Assembly (NCBI RefSeq): GCF_018403765.1
Contig: NZ_BOVQ01000005.1
Span: 124,001 to 188,000, forward strand
Length of the DNA: 64,000 bases
Origin: Lactococcus nasutitermitis
GTDB lineage: Bacteria; Bacillota; Bacilli; Lactobacillales; Streptococcaceae
Reading direction: 5' to 3'
This document shows, piece after piece, positions 42,293-50,801 of this stretch; position 1 is the stretch's first letter; each line of letters starts with the position of its first letter. The translations under genes and the position numbers were made by a program. The notes under the pieces are model-generated. The model was given only the letters and a program-made list of their open reading frames with translations, did no database searches and was not told where the DNA came from.

Positions 42293-42913
42293 ATGTCTAA
42301 AGTTCTTATTGTTAAGGCGCACCCACGTTCTTCAGAAAATTCTTATGTTTTGCGCGGGTTAGATGCTTTTATTTCAGCTTATAAAGCAGCACATTCTACA
42401 GATGAGATAGAAATACTTGATGTTTTTCATGCAGCTATTCCAGCATTGGATGAGGATATTTTGAGCGCTTGGGATGATTTGCGTGCAGGGAAAAAATTGG
42501 AAGAACTCACAGCTGAACAACAAAGAAAATTAGCGGATTATGATAGTTATGCAGCTCAATTTTTGGCGGCAGACAAGATTGTGATTGCCAATCCACTCTG
42601 GAATCTTAGTATTCCTGCAAAACTTCAACAATGGGTTGAAACGGTTGCTGTTCCTGGTAAAACGTTCCGTTACACAGAAAATGGACCTGTTGGGCTTGCC
42701 TCAGGCAAAAAAGTGCTTCATATTCAAGCTTCAGGCGGTGTTTATCATCAACAAGATTTGGCGACAACTTATTTGCACACACTTTTGAAACTTGTTGGGA
42801 TTGATGATATGGAGGATATTATCCTTGAAGGACATATGTATCAACCAGAACAAGCAGAAGCACTCAGCGCTGATTTTGTTGCTAAAATTGAACAGGCAGC
42901 AACTACTTTCTAA
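42293..42913 (+). CDS. azoR: FMN-dependent NADH-azoreductase
   Basis: 206 residues, AAGGAG upstream. Flavodoxin-like fold: VLIVKAHPRSSENSYVLRGL for phosphate binding, NPLWNLSIPAKLQQWVETVA flavin motif and IQASGGVYH. Reduces quinones and azo compounds with NADH. Monocistronic; TTGACA at 42184-42189 may be its -35. Confidence 0.9.
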   Translation: MSKVLIVKAHPRSSENSYVLRGLDAFISAYKAAHSTDEIEILDVFHAAIPALDEDILSAWDDLRAGKKLEELTAEQQRKLADYDSYAAQFLAADKIVIANPLWNLSIPAKLQQWVETVAVPGKTFRYTENGPVGLASGKKVLHIQASGGVYHQQDLATTYLHTLLKLVGIDDMEDIILEGHMYQPEQAEALSADFVAKIEQAATTF

Positions 42914-42947
42914 AAAGTTAGTTTTTGAGATGCTCTTAACTTAATTC

Positions 42948-42976
42948 TTGCTTAATTTTAGAGTTAATGATACAAT
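42948..42976 (+). promoter_or_regulatory. Promoter of the FMN-riboswitch operon
   Basis: TTGCTT (42948-42953), 17 bp, TACAAT (42971-42976), about 7 bases before the riboswitch. Confidence 0.7.
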
Positions 42977-42982
42977 TAGTTT

Positions 42983-43148
42983 ATCTTCAGGGCACCGTGA
43001 AATTCGGGACCGGCAGTATTTTGTCTTTGACAATAAGTCTGCGAGGCGTGAAAAGCGTTTGAATCAGTGAGATTCTGATACCGACAGTAACCAGTATTTT
43101 TGACAAAGCTGTCAAAAAACTGTACAGTCTGGATGGGAGAAGATGAAC
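42983..43148 (+). ncRNA. FMN riboswitch (RFN element)
   Basis: Conserved blocks in order: CTTCAGGGCACCGTGAAATT, GACCGGCAGT, GTCTGCGA, GTTTGAATCAGTGAGATTCT, CCGACAGT, and AGTCTGGATGGGAGAAGATG, which closes stem P1 with TATCTTC. It binds FMN and controls the two downstream riboflavin-transporter genes. Unusually, the variable segment between CCGACAGT and AGTCTGGATG is filled by a copy of the dispersed palindrome (43097-43118) whose flanks CAGT/ACTG extend the stem. Confidence 0.93.
43097..43118. repeat. Minimal palindrome inside the FMN riboswitch
   Basis: TTTTTGACAA-AG-CTGTCAAAAA, in the variable arm of the aptamer. Confidence 0.9.
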
Positions 43149-43177
43149 AGTTCTTTTGAGCGATTTTTTCTGTATTT

Positions 43178-43201
43178 ATTTTTGACAAAACTGTCAAAAA
43201 T
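43178..43201. repeat. Minimal palindrome after the FMN riboswitch
   Basis: ATTTTTGACA-AAAC-TGTCAAAAAT followed by GTTTTTG. Placed where the expression platform should be; it may serve as the riboswitch terminator. Confidence 0.85.
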
Positions 43202-43280
43202 GTTTTTGCTCAATCATTAACTTGCTTATCAACTCCTCGAAATTTGAAGAATACTATTTTCTTATTTGGAGGCTTTTTTT

Positions 43281-43862
43281 ATGTTTAAAACACGTCGTAT
43301 GGTCTTGATTGCCATGCTGAGTGCTATTTCTACGATTTTGTTGTATCCACCGCTTCAATTTATTTTGATTCCGAGTGTCAACTTTATGAAGGTAGAATTG
43401 TCAATTATCCCTGTGCTTATAGGTGTTTTCACTCTTGGCTTAGCGGATGCTTATATTATCTTGTTCATTCGTAGTATTCTTTGGTTGATTTTGTTCAATC
43501 AAGGCCCATCTACTTGGATTGGTCTGCCAATGAACTTTGTGGCTCTGGGCTTGTTTATGTTTTTCCTCTGGCTTTTCACTCACAAAAATCTGACAATCAA
43601 AGGTTATGTCGCAGGAAGTGTCTCGGCAATTATTGTCACAGTTCTGGTGGAAATGCTGCTCAATGTGGTTTATGCCATTCCTTTATATGCTAAATTTGCG
43701 AATTTCAATATTGCCACAATGTTCCCTGGCGGTGTGAAAGCTTATTTGCTCGGAGGCGTGTTGCCATTTAACACCTTGGAAAATCTAATTTTTGCAGTAG
43801 TCTTTGCGATTGTTCTTTCTGTTTTGAGTCGCAATCGTGCCATCAAATTTTACAATGTCTAA
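43281..43862 (+). CDS. ribU: ECF transporter S component, RibU-type (copy 1)
   Basis: 193 residues from ATG 43281, TTGGAGG upstream. Six hydrophobic segments; the N-terminal MVLIAMLSAISTILLYPPLQ and NFMKVELSIIPVLIGVFTLG match the riboflavin-binding S component RibU. It imports riboflavin with the shared EcfAAT module. FMN riboswitch control supports the substrate. About half identical to the next gene by eye. Confidence 0.88.
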   Translation: MFKTRRMVLIAMLSAISTILLYPPLQFILIPSVNFMKVELSIIPVLIGVFTLGLADAYIILFIRSILWLILFNQGPSTWIGLPMNFVALGLFMFFLWLFTHKNLTIKGYVAGSVSAIIVTVLVEMLLNVVYAIPLYAKFANFNIATMFPGGVKAYLLGGVLPFNTLENLIFAVVFAIVLSVLSRNRAIKFYNV

Positions 43863-43874
43863 AAGGAGAATATC

Positions 43875-44459
43875 ATGACAAATACAAGAAAATTGACAAT
43901 GATTGCGCTGCTCAGTGCGATTTCATTCGTTCTTTCATTTCAAATTTTTCAATTTCCATTAATCCCAACAGCGAGTTTCCTAAAAATTGACTTCACAATT
44001 TTGCCGATTTTGATTGGATTATTTATGTTCGGACTTTCAAGTGCTTTCACAATTTTAATAATTCGCTCCATTCTCTGGCTTTTGCTGGATAATCAAGGTG
44101 TGAATACTTGGATTGGTTTGCCAATGAACTTTGTTGCAGTTGCCGTCTTTGTTGTTATTCTCTGGATTTTCCTAAGAAAGAAATTCAGCTTGAAAAATTA
44201 TATTTTAGCTGCAGTGGTTGGCACGCTCGCTTTGACAGCTGTTATGCTTCTCTTGAACTATGTTTACGCGATTCCATTATATTCAAAATTTGCAAATTTC
44301 GATATTGCAACGATGTTCCCAGGTGGCGTGAATGCTTATCTTGTAGCAGTTATTTTGTTTAACCTCATTGAGGGGGCAATTTATGCGGTCAGCTTTGTCA
44401 TTCTTTACTGGGCATTGCGCGGTTCAAAAGTTGTGAAATTTATCAATGCTGAAAAATAA
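43875..44459 (+). CDS. ECF transporter S component, RibU-type (copy 2)
   Basis: 194 residues, AAAAGGAG upstream. Same architecture as the previous protein (LTMIALLSAISFVLSFQIFQ; NTWIGLPMNFVAVAVFVVIL; FANFDIATMFPGGVNAYLVA), so a tandem duplication. Both copies sit in one FMN-riboswitch operon; copy 2 may differ in affinity or substrate. Confidence 0.85.
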   Translation: MTNTRKLTMIALLSAISFVLSFQIFQFPLIPTASFLKIDFTILPILIGLFMFGLSSAFTILIIRSILWLLLDNQGVNTWIGLPMNFVAVAVFVVILWIFLRKKFSLKNYILAAVVGTLALTAVMLLLNYVYAIPLYSKFANFDIATMFPGGVNAYLVAVILFNLIEGAIYAVSFVILYWALRGSKVVKFINAEK

Positions 44460-44470
44460 GCAGACAAATG

Positions 44471-44500
44471 AAATAAGACTTTGAAGTCTTATTTTTTTAT
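44471..44500 (+). terminator. Terminator of the ribU pair
   Basis: AAATAAGACTT-TG-AAGTCTTATTT with T run. Confidence 0.85.
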
Positions 44501-44529
44501 AACAAATTCTTTAAATAAAGCGTTTTCCA

Positions 44530-44538
44530 TGGTATAAT
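44530..44538 (+). promoter_or_regulatory. Extended -10 promoter of the ABC exporter
   Basis: TG-G-TATAAT, 44 bases before the first exporter gene; no clear -35. Confidence 0.6.
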
Positions 44539-44582
44539 ATAGTTAGAAAATTATGAAATAAAGCAAAAAATAAGGAAATAAA

Positions 44583-46382
44583 ATGAGAATTTTTAGGGAA
44601 TTGTGGTGGTTTTTTAAGTCTGAAAAAAAGGGCTATGGCATAGGTCTTTTTTCACTCTTTATGGTGTCATTGACGCACCTTGTGCCACCGCTGATTATTG
44701 GGAAAATCATTGACCATATCGTGAAACATACGATTAGTTGGCAGATAGTCACAGAATATCTGTCGATTTTGCTTGTCACGGCGCTTCTGGAATATGGCTT
44801 TCGTTATCTTTGGTCCACCAATATCTGGGGTGAAGCTTTTCAATTGGAAAAAATTATGCGTGAACGACTTTTCAAGCATTTTTTGCGTATGGACACGCTT
44901 TTTTATCAGCGCAATCGTACGGGCGATTTGATGGCACACGCGACAAATGACTTGCAGGCAATCAATGATGTGGCTGGACTTGGAGTTTTGACGTGGGCAG
45001 ATTCAGTGATGACAGGTGGAACGACGATTATTGCGATGCTCTTGTTTATTGACTGGCGCTTGACCTTGATTGCTGTACTTCCCTTACCTTTGCTGGCACT
45101 TGTGAGTAAAACCTTGGGCGATAGAATTCATGTAAATTTTGAACACGCACAGGAAACTTTCTCCGAGATGAATGATAAGGTTCAGGAGTCGATTACGGGA
45201 ATGAAAGCCATCAAATCCTTTGGCGAAGAAGCGCAGGATATTGCAGATTTTCAGGTTAAACTGGACGCGATTGATGCTGCTTTTGTCAAGGTTAATCGGA
45301 TTGATTCACTGTATGACCCGCTGATTACTTTTATCGTTGGTATTTCTTATACGCTGACGATTGCGATTGGTGGTGGTTTTGTCCTACATCATGTGTTGAG
45401 TTTGGGGCAGTTGGTCTCTTTTATGACTTATATTGCCAATCTGGTTTGGCCGATGTTTGCGGTTGGCTTGCTCTTTAATGTCATGGAACGAGGTCGTGCA
45501 TCGTATTCGCGAGTGGATAAGTTACTGGCACAAAAGGCGGAGTCAAAGATTTCTGAGGGAAATCTTGCTCTGCCAGAAACAGGGAATTTACATTTTAATG
45601 TGCAACATTTTTCTTATCCTGATGAGGAAAAAACGCGGATTTCAGGAATTGATTTTGAACTGAAAAAAGGTGAAGTGATTGGATTAGTTGGGCGAACGGG
45701 TGCTGGAAAATCTAGTATCATCAAGTTGTTAATGCGTGAATTTGACCACTACGAGGGCGAGATTTCATTTGCTGGACACAATATCAAGGATTATAAACTG
45801 GATGATTATCTGCCAGCGATTGGCTATGTGCCACAGGAACATTTTCTGTTTTCAATGTCGGTGCGTGACAATATTCGATTTGCCAAAATGTCAGCAACGC
45901 AGGCGGAAGTTGAAGAAGCGGCGCGGATTGCTGGGATTGATGAGGACATTCGAGAATTTTCTGAGGGTTATGATACGCTGGTCGGCGAGCGTGGTGTTTC
46001 CTTATCTGGTGGACAGAAGCAACGTTTGTCGATTGCTCGAGCGCTTTTGATTCAGCCGAAAATCTTGATTTTGGATGATGCACTTTCGGCAGTTGATGCG
46101 AAAACGGAGCGAACGATTTTGGCAAATCTGAAAGCTATTCGTCACAATAGCTCGACTTTGATTGTCAGCCATCGTTTGAGTTCGGTCATGGATGCAGATG
46201 AGATTTTGGTGCTGGACAATGGAAAAATCGCACAGCGCGGACAACATGAAGCTCTTGCTAGAAGTGGCTGGTATGGGAAAATGTGGCAAATGCAACAAAT
46301 TGAGTCAAAATTGACAGAAAAAAAGACTGAAATATTTTTGACAGAACTGTCAAAAAATAAAATGACGGAAAGTGAGGAATAA
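44583..46382 (+). CDS. Heterodimeric ABC exporter subunit, LmrC/YheI-type
   Basis: 599 residues: six-helix type I exporter domain (1-320) and nucleotide-binding domain with Walker A GRTGAGKSS, canonical signature LSGGQKQR and Walker B ILILDD, where the catalytic Glu is Asp. This degenerate site is the rule for one half of heterodimeric multidrug exporters such as LmrCD. The 3' end carries a palindrome copy encoding LTELSK, placed after the conserved domain as a C-terminal extension. Confidence 0.88.
   Translation: MRIFRELWWFFKSEKKGYGIGLFSLFMVSLTHLVPPLIIGKIIDHIVKHTISWQIVTEYLSILLVTALLEYGFRYLWSTNIWGEAFQLEKIMRERLFKHFLRMDTLFYQRNRTGDLMAHATNDLQAINDVAGLGVLTWADSVMTGGTTIIAMLLFIDWRLTLIAVLPLPLLALVSKTLGDRIHVNFEHAQETFSEMNDKVQESITGMKAIKSFGEEAQDIADFQVKLDAIDAAFVKVNRIDSLYDPLITFIVGISYTLTIAIGGGFVLHHVLSLGQLVSFMTYIANLVWPMFAVGLLFNVMERGRASYSRVDKLLAQKAESKISEGNLALPETGNLHFNVQHFSYPDEEKTRISGIDFELKKGEVIGLVGRTGAGKSSIIKLLMREFDHYEGEISFAGHNIKDYKLDDYLPAIGYVPQEHFLFSMSVRDNIRFAKMSATQAEVEEAARIAGIDEDIREFSEGYDTLVGERGVSLSGGQKQRLSIARALLIQPKILILDDALSAVDAKTERTILANLKAIRHNSSTLIVSHRLSSVMDADEILVLDNGKIAQRGQHEALARSGWYGKMWQMQQIESKLTEKKTEIFLTELSKNKMTESEE
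46334..46357. repeat. Minimal palindrome at the end of the LmrC-like gene
   Basis: ATTTTTGACAG-AA-CTGTCAAAAAAT, read as FLTELSKNK in the C-terminal tail. Confidence 0.9.
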
Positions 46383-46383
46383 A

Positions 46384-48177
46384 ATGGAAAATCAAGATGA
46401 AAAAATGACTTTTCGTGAGAGTTGGTCAGTGTTCAAGTTCATTGCGCACTTTCTTTTGCCTTTCAAAAAATATTTTATCCTCGCTTTCGTCTTTAGCGTG
46501 ATAGCAACAGGCTTGGCATCAATTATGCCTTTTGTTCTTTCGACGTTTATGGACAATTATCTGACGCCGATGAAGGCGACAGATGCGATTATTTTCTACT
46601 TTGCGGCGCTTTATTTTGTGCTTAATGTCATCAATTCGCTGGCTTTCTTTTTCAAATGGAATTTTCTGCAAAATGGAGCAATTTTTGTCAATCAGCGCAT
46701 CCGGCAGGCAGTTTATCGGAAAATTCATACACTTGGAATGCGGTATTTTGACCAAAAACCGACAGGCTGGCTGATTACACGGATTACTAATGACACCGAT
46801 TTGTTCAATTTCTGGCAAATGTTGTTCAATGCGCTCAACAGTCTGATTTCGATTGTGATTGCTTTTGTGGCTCTCTTTTTTGTGGACAAGCAAATTTCGC
46901 TGATCATGCTGATTTTTCTACCGATTTTGATTTTGGCGGTGCTGATTTATCAGCGAATTTCGACACGTGTTTACAAACTCATGCTCAAAAAGCGTTCAGA
47001 GCTTAACACAAAACTCAATGAGTATATTTCTGGAATGCGTATTATTCAGCAATTTCGTCAAGAAAAACGCTTGGGAGCAGAGTTTGAAGCGACAAACAAT
47101 GATTATTTTCGCCTGCGAAAACGTGTGATTCAGATTAATGGTTTGCTTTTGAGTCCGCTCGTTAATTTTCTCTTGGCGATTTCAATTATTGTGGTGCTTG
47201 CGATGTACAGTGCGCGCAGTATGCACACGATTGTCGCTGCTGGACTGATTTATGCTTTCATCAGCAATGTCCAAATTTATTTCAATCCTATTTCAGGCTT
47301 GATGGATTCTTTGTCAAATTTTTCAAATGGAATGGTTGCCTCAAGTAGGATTAAACAAATCATGGAAGAAACAGAATACGCACCAGCACAAGCGCAAACA
47401 GCTGAGAAAATTTTTGACAGTTCTGTCAAAAAAATTGAACAAGGAAAAATTGAATTTCGAGATGTCAGTTTTTCTTACGATGGAAAAAATCAAGTTCTCA
47501 AGCACATTTCCTTTGTCGTTGAACCTGGCGAAACGCTCGCATTTGTTGGACACACGGGTTCTGGGAAATCAAGTATCATCAATGTTTTCATGCGTTTTTA
47601 CGAATTTTATGAAGGACAAGTATTGATTGATAATCAAGATATTCGTGATTTTTCAAAAGAAGAATTACGGAGCAAAATCGGACTTGTCCTGCAAGATTCC
47701 TTCATGTTTGTCGCCTCTGTCACAGATAATATCAAAATGATGAACAAAAATATTTCTGACGAAGCTGTCAAAAAAGCTGCTGAGTTTGTACAGGCTGACA
47801 GTTTCATCAAAAAGCTTGAAAACGGCTATGAGACGAAGGTTATTGAAGCTGGCGCTACATTTTCAACGGGCGAGCGACAGTTGATAAATTTTGCACGTAC
47901 GATCGTTCGCAATCCAAAAATTCTCCTGCTTGACGAAGCGACAGCCAATATTGACACAGAAACAGAAGCACTCATTCAGTCAGGACTTGTGAATATGCGC
48001 CAGAATCGCACAACACTGGTCATTGCTCATCGACTGTCAACGATAAAAGATGCCAATCAAATCCTCGTTCTCGACCAAGGAGAAATCATTGAGCGCGGAA
48101 ATCACGCAGAACTCCTCGCACAAAACGGCTATTATGCAGATATGTATCGCATTCAAAATTTACAAAAAGAAATTTGA
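46384..48177 (+). CDS. Heterodimeric ABC exporter subunit, LmrD/YheH-type
   Basis: 597 residues from ATG 46384, GAGG upstream, one base after the partner gene stops. Transmembrane domain 1-330; Walker A GHTGSGKSS, non-canonical signature FSTGERQL, Walker B ILLLDEAT with the catalytic Glu. The two subunits complement each other's defects, so they work as a heterodimer exporting drugs or lipophilic compounds. A palindrome copy encodes FDSSVKK in the linker before the nucleotide-binding domain (about residue 346). Confidence 0.88.
   Translation: MENQDEKMTFRESWSVFKFIAHFLLPFKKYFILAFVFSVIATGLASIMPFVLSTFMDNYLTPMKATDAIIFYFAALYFVLNVINSLAFFFKWNFLQNGAIFVNQRIRQAVYRKIHTLGMRYFDQKPTGWLITRITNDTDLFNFWQMLFNALNSLISIVIAFVALFFVDKQISLIMLIFLPILILAVLIYQRISTRVYKLMLKKRSELNTKLNEYISGMRIIQQFRQEKRLGAEFEATNNDYFRLRKRVIQINGLLLSPLVNFLLAISIIVVLAMYSARSMHTIVAAGLIYAFISNVQIYFNPISGLMDSLSNFSNGMVASSRIKQIMEETEYAPAQAQTAEKIFDSSVKKIEQGKIEFRDVSFSYDGKNQVLKHISFVVEPGETLAFVGHTGSGKSSIINVFMRFYEFYEGQVLIDNQDIRDFSKEELRSKIGLVLQDSFMFVASVTDNIKMMNKNISDEAVKKAAEFVQADSFIKKLENGYETKVIEAGATFSTGERQLINFARTIVRNPKILLLDEATANIDTETEALIQSGLVNMRQNRTTLVIAHRLSTIKDANQILVLDQGEIIERGNHAELLAQNGYYADMYRIQNLQKEI
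47411..47432. repeat. Minimal palindrome in the LmrD-like gene
   Basis: TTTTTGACAG-TT-CTGTCAAAAA, read as IFDSSVKKI. Confidence 0.92.
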
Positions 48178-48181
48178 TAAC

Positions 48182-48212
48182 AAAAAAACAGAATATATTC
48201 TGTTTTTTATAT
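48182..48212 (+). terminator. Terminator of the ABC exporter
   Basis: AAAAAAACAGAATAT / ATTCTGTTTTTTAT, starting 2-5 bases after the stop. Confidence 0.8.
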
Positions 48213-48269
48213 AAAAAATAATACAAAATAAATATAGAAAACGATTAAATAAAACAAAAGTAGAAATAT

Positions 48270-48298
48270 TTGACAAGAAAATAAAAATATGTCATAAT
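48270..48298 (+). promoter_or_regulatory. Promoter of a small gene
   Basis: TTGACA (48270-48275), 17 bp, CATAAT (48293-48298). Confidence 0.7.
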
Positions 48299-48332
48299 AT
48301 AAAAACATAAAGAATTAAACATTACCCCAACA

Positions 48333-48530
48333 TTGATACAAAAAGTGTCAAGCAAGAAGGAAGTGATTCACATTCAAACAGAAAGCTCTCAAAAAAATCC
48401 ATTTAACAAAATTCCTGAAGTTAAGCGAAGCAACAGAACAATCTATCATGATGAAGACACAGCTTGGTATCAGGAACAATTTCGAGAACAGATGAAAGCT
48501 GTCACAAAATGCGATAGTGCAGACAAGTAA
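48333..48530 (+). CDS. Small hypothetical protein, 65 residues
   Basis: TTG 48333 or GTG 48345 start, neither with a good ribosome site. Charged and Gln/Asn-rich (KEVIHIQTESSQKNPFNKIP; IYHDEDTAWYQEQFREQMKA), no membrane segment, no family known to me. Supported by its own promoter and by a terminator (GACCT ... AAGGTC at 48547-48568 plus T run) that bracket it. Confidence 0.5.
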   Translation: MIQKVSSKKEVIHIQTESSQKNPFNKIPEVKRSNRTIYHDEDTAWYQEQFREQMKAVTKCDSADK

Positions 48531-48545
48531 GATGTCCAAAAAAAC

Positions 48546-48578
48546 TGACCTATTGATTTTTAAAGGTCTCTTTTTATT
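48546..48578 (+). terminator. Terminator of the small gene
   Basis: GACCT / AGGTC stem with T-rich interior and TCTTTTTATTT tail. Confidence 0.7.
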
Positions 48579-48583
48579 TCCTC

Positions 48584-48612
48584 TTGACATTTATAGAAAA
48601 TTGCACTAAAAT
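48584..48612 (+). promoter_or_regulatory. Promoter of glyQ operon
   Basis: TTGACA (48584-48589), 17 bp, TAAAAT (48607-48612), directly before the T-box leader. Confidence 0.8.
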
Positions 48613-48615
48613 TAA

Positions 48616-48770
48616 GGAAAGAGCGACTCAGTGAGGGTGAAAGTCTGAGAAAAAAATGGTTTAAAATTACAATTTGTACAGAAATGAAGTAAAAAATAAA
48701 GGTGGAACCGTGCATTTGCACCCTTTGTCAATTTTTTTTGACGGGGTGACAAATTGCGGTTTTTTTGTAT
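48616..48770 (+). ncRNA. T-box leader of the glycyl-tRNA synthetase operon (short form)
   Basis: T-box core AAGGTGGAACCGTGC (48698-48712) with TGGA, complementary to the UCCA end of tRNA-Gly, followed by the GC-rich stem (CACCCTTTGTC ... GGGGTGACAAA) and TTTTTTT (48761-48767) of the terminator. Only about 85 bases separate the transcription start from the T-box core, too short for a full Stem I; the visible 5' hairpin is CTCA ... TGAG with a GGT in its loop as possible specifier. Controls glyQ through glyS by tRNA charging. Confidence 0.85.
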
Positions 48771-48793
48771 AAAGAATGAGAATGGAGATTTTA

Positions 48794-49744
48794 ATGTCAA
48801 ACGAAAAACTATCGTTTCAAGATATCATCTTGACTTTACAGGGATTTTGGGCAAAGCAGGGAGCAAATCTCATGCAAGCTTACGACAATGAGGTAGGCGC
48901 AGGAACGATGTCGCCCTACACTTTTTTGCGCTCAAATGGACCGGAACCTTGGGCAGCAGCTTATGTTCAGCCATCGCGCCGTCCAGCAGACGGACGTTAC
49001 GGGGAAAATCCAAACCGACTTTTCCAACATCATCAATTTCAAGTCGTCATCAAACCTTCACCAAAAAATATCCAAGAACTTTATTTACAATCGCTTGAAG
49101 CACTGGGAATTAAGGCTTTGGAACATGATATTCGTTTTGTTGAAGATAATTGGGAAAATCCATCAATGGGTTGTGCAGGGATTGGCTGGGAAGTTTGGAT
49201 TGACGGACAAGAATGTACGCAATTTACCTATTTCCAACAAGTTGGTGGCATTGAAGTAGATTCTGTCACGAGTGAAATCACTTACGGACTAGAACGTTTG
49301 GCGACTGCCATTCAAGAAGTAGATAGTGTTTACGACCTCGAATGGGGAAATGGCGTGCTTTACGGCGATATTTTCAAAGAACCTGAATATGAGCATTCAA
49401 AATTTGCTTTTGAAGAGAGTAATCAAGAACTCCTTTTGCAACTTTTTGGAGAATATGAAGCAGAAGCCTTGCGTTTGCTGGACGAAGGCTTAGTTCACCC
49501 AGCTTATGACTACATTTTGAAATCTTCACATACTTTTAATTTGTTGGACGCACGTGGCGCGGTTTCTGTCACTGAGCGCGCAGGCTACATGCATCGCGTG
49601 CGCACGATGGCGCGTAAAGTAGCAAAAACTTTCATTGAAGAACGCGCGAAACTTGGCTTCCCATTGTTGAAAGATGAAGAATTGCGTGAGAAGTATTTGG
49701 GAAAAAATGGGAAATATAGTGAAAAAGCGGAAGAAAAAAGATGA
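48794..49744 (+). CDS. glyQ: Glycyl-tRNA synthetase alpha subunit
   Basis: 316 residues from ATG 48794, GGAG upstream. Class II alpha chain: [40 protein letters not shown] and [14 protein letters not shown]. Pairs with GlyS to charge tRNA-Gly. The stop overlaps the next gene by 4 bases. In this window glyQ and glyS are separated by two extra genes. Confidence 0.96.
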   Translation: MSNEKLSFQDIILTLQGFWAKQGANLMQAYDNEVGAGTMSPYTFLRSNGPEPWAAAYVQPSRRPADGRYGENPNRLFQHHQFQVVIKPSPKNIQELYLQSLEALGIKALEHDIRFVEDNWENPSMGCAGIGWEVWIDGQECTQFTYFQQVGGIEVDSVTSEITYGLERLATAIQEVDSVYDLEWGNGVLYGDIFKEPEYEHSKFAFEESNQELLLQLFGEYEAEALRLLDEGLVHPAYDYILKSSHTFNLLDARGAVSVTERAGYMHRVRTMARKVAKTFIEERAKLGFPLLKDEELREKYLGKNGKYSEKAEEKR

Positions 49745-50295
49745 AAGGAATGACGCTTGAAGGAAAGCATCTGATTATCAAAGGAAACGCGCAAGGTTCG
49801 ATTGCGATGACATTTGGTCTCATTGCGCTAATTATTATTCCATTTTTATGGATGTTTAGTTTTGTAGTGGCATTCGTCAGTCTTTTTATTGGTATCCTAC
49901 TTTTGCTAGTTGGATTTATGCAAAAACTGAGAAGTCACAAACAAAAAGCTTTTGAAATCAAGAATGACGTCATTTACATTTTTCCAGATGGACATGAAAA
50001 TATGCGTTACGAAATTCCACTTTCTCGTGTGAGTTATCTGACACAAAAGCACCGTCATAAATCGGGCAATACTGAAATTTTAACTTTAATCTTAAATACA
50101 AACGCCGATTTTTGCCGTTGGGTAAACAGAGATTTTGAAGAAACATTGACAAAAAAAGAAGTTGACTTAGAATTTCTACCCATCAAAGAAAAATTTTATC
50201 CTGAATTTTTCAAGTTGCTTGAGGAAAATTTTCAAGTTCACTTTGTAAGACCCGAGAAAGGGTTAAAAGCTTATTTGAATGGTAATTATGAATAG
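49741..50295 (+). CDS. Unknown membrane protein within the gly operon
   Basis: 184 residues, start overlapping glyQ. One long hydrophobic region of two transmembrane helices ([20 protein letters not shown] and [19 protein letters not shown]) followed by a PH-like or beta-rich cytoplasmic domain ([35 protein letters not shown]). No family recognised. Co-transcribed with glyQ and glyS, but no functional link is evident. Confidence 0.65.
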   Translation: MKGMTLEGKHLIIKGNAQGSIAMTFGLIALIIIPFLWMFSFVVAFVSLFIGILLLLVGFMQKLRSHKQKAFEIKNDVIYIFPDGHENMRYEIPLSRVSYLTQKHRHKSGNTEILTLILNTNADFCRWVNRDFEETLTKKEVDLEFLPIKEKFYPEFFKLLEENFQVHFVRPEKGLKAYLNGNYE

Positions 50296-50304
50296 AGGAA
50301 AAAT

Positions 50305-50799
50305 ATGAAAATTGAGACTTACAAAGAAAATCCGCATCATTTGGCGCAGTTGGTTGATTTGATTAACTTCTGTCAAAATACGGAGGCAAAGCTTGATATT
50401 AAGTTTACTGAGCAGGATGATATTTTTCAGATTGCGCACTATTATCAAGCGAAATCAGGCGAGTTTTGGCTGGCTTTAGATGATAACGATAAAGTCGTGG
50501 GTTCGATTGCTTTATTGCCAGTTAATGCGACAACGGCTGTGCTGAAAAAATTCTTTACTTATCCTGAATTTCGTGGAGCGCCTGAACATTTGGGGGCGCA
50601 ACTTTATCAACATTTTATTGATTTTGCGCAAGAAAAAGAATTTGAGACGATTGTCCTTGATACGCCGGAAGGCGAACATCGCAGTCATGGATTTTATGAG
50701 AAAAAGGGTTTTGTGCAAATAAAAAAAGAGGAATTGACGGTGGATTATCCATTTCCAGACCGAAATTCTCGGATATATGAATTAAAATTGAAAGGTTAA
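50305..50799 (+). CDS. GNAT-family acetyltransferase
   Basis: 164 residues, AGAGGA upstream. GNAT fold: GEFWLALDDNDKVVGSIALL (beta 3-4), KKFFTYPEFRGAPEHLGAQL (acetyl-CoA loop, Gln/Arg-x-x-Gly region) and YEKKGFVQI at the end. Substrate unknown. Lies between the membrane protein and glyS, 3 bases before the latter. Confidence 0.82.
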   Translation: MKIETYKENPHHLAQLVDLINFCQNTEAKLDIKFTEQDDIFQIAHYYQAKSGEFWLALDDNDKVVGSIALLPVNATTAVLKKFFTYPEFRGAPEHLGAQLYQHFIDFAQEKEFETIVLDTPEGEHRSHGFYEKKGFVQIKKEELTVDYPFPDRNSRIYELKLKG

Positions 50800-50801
50800 T
50801 C

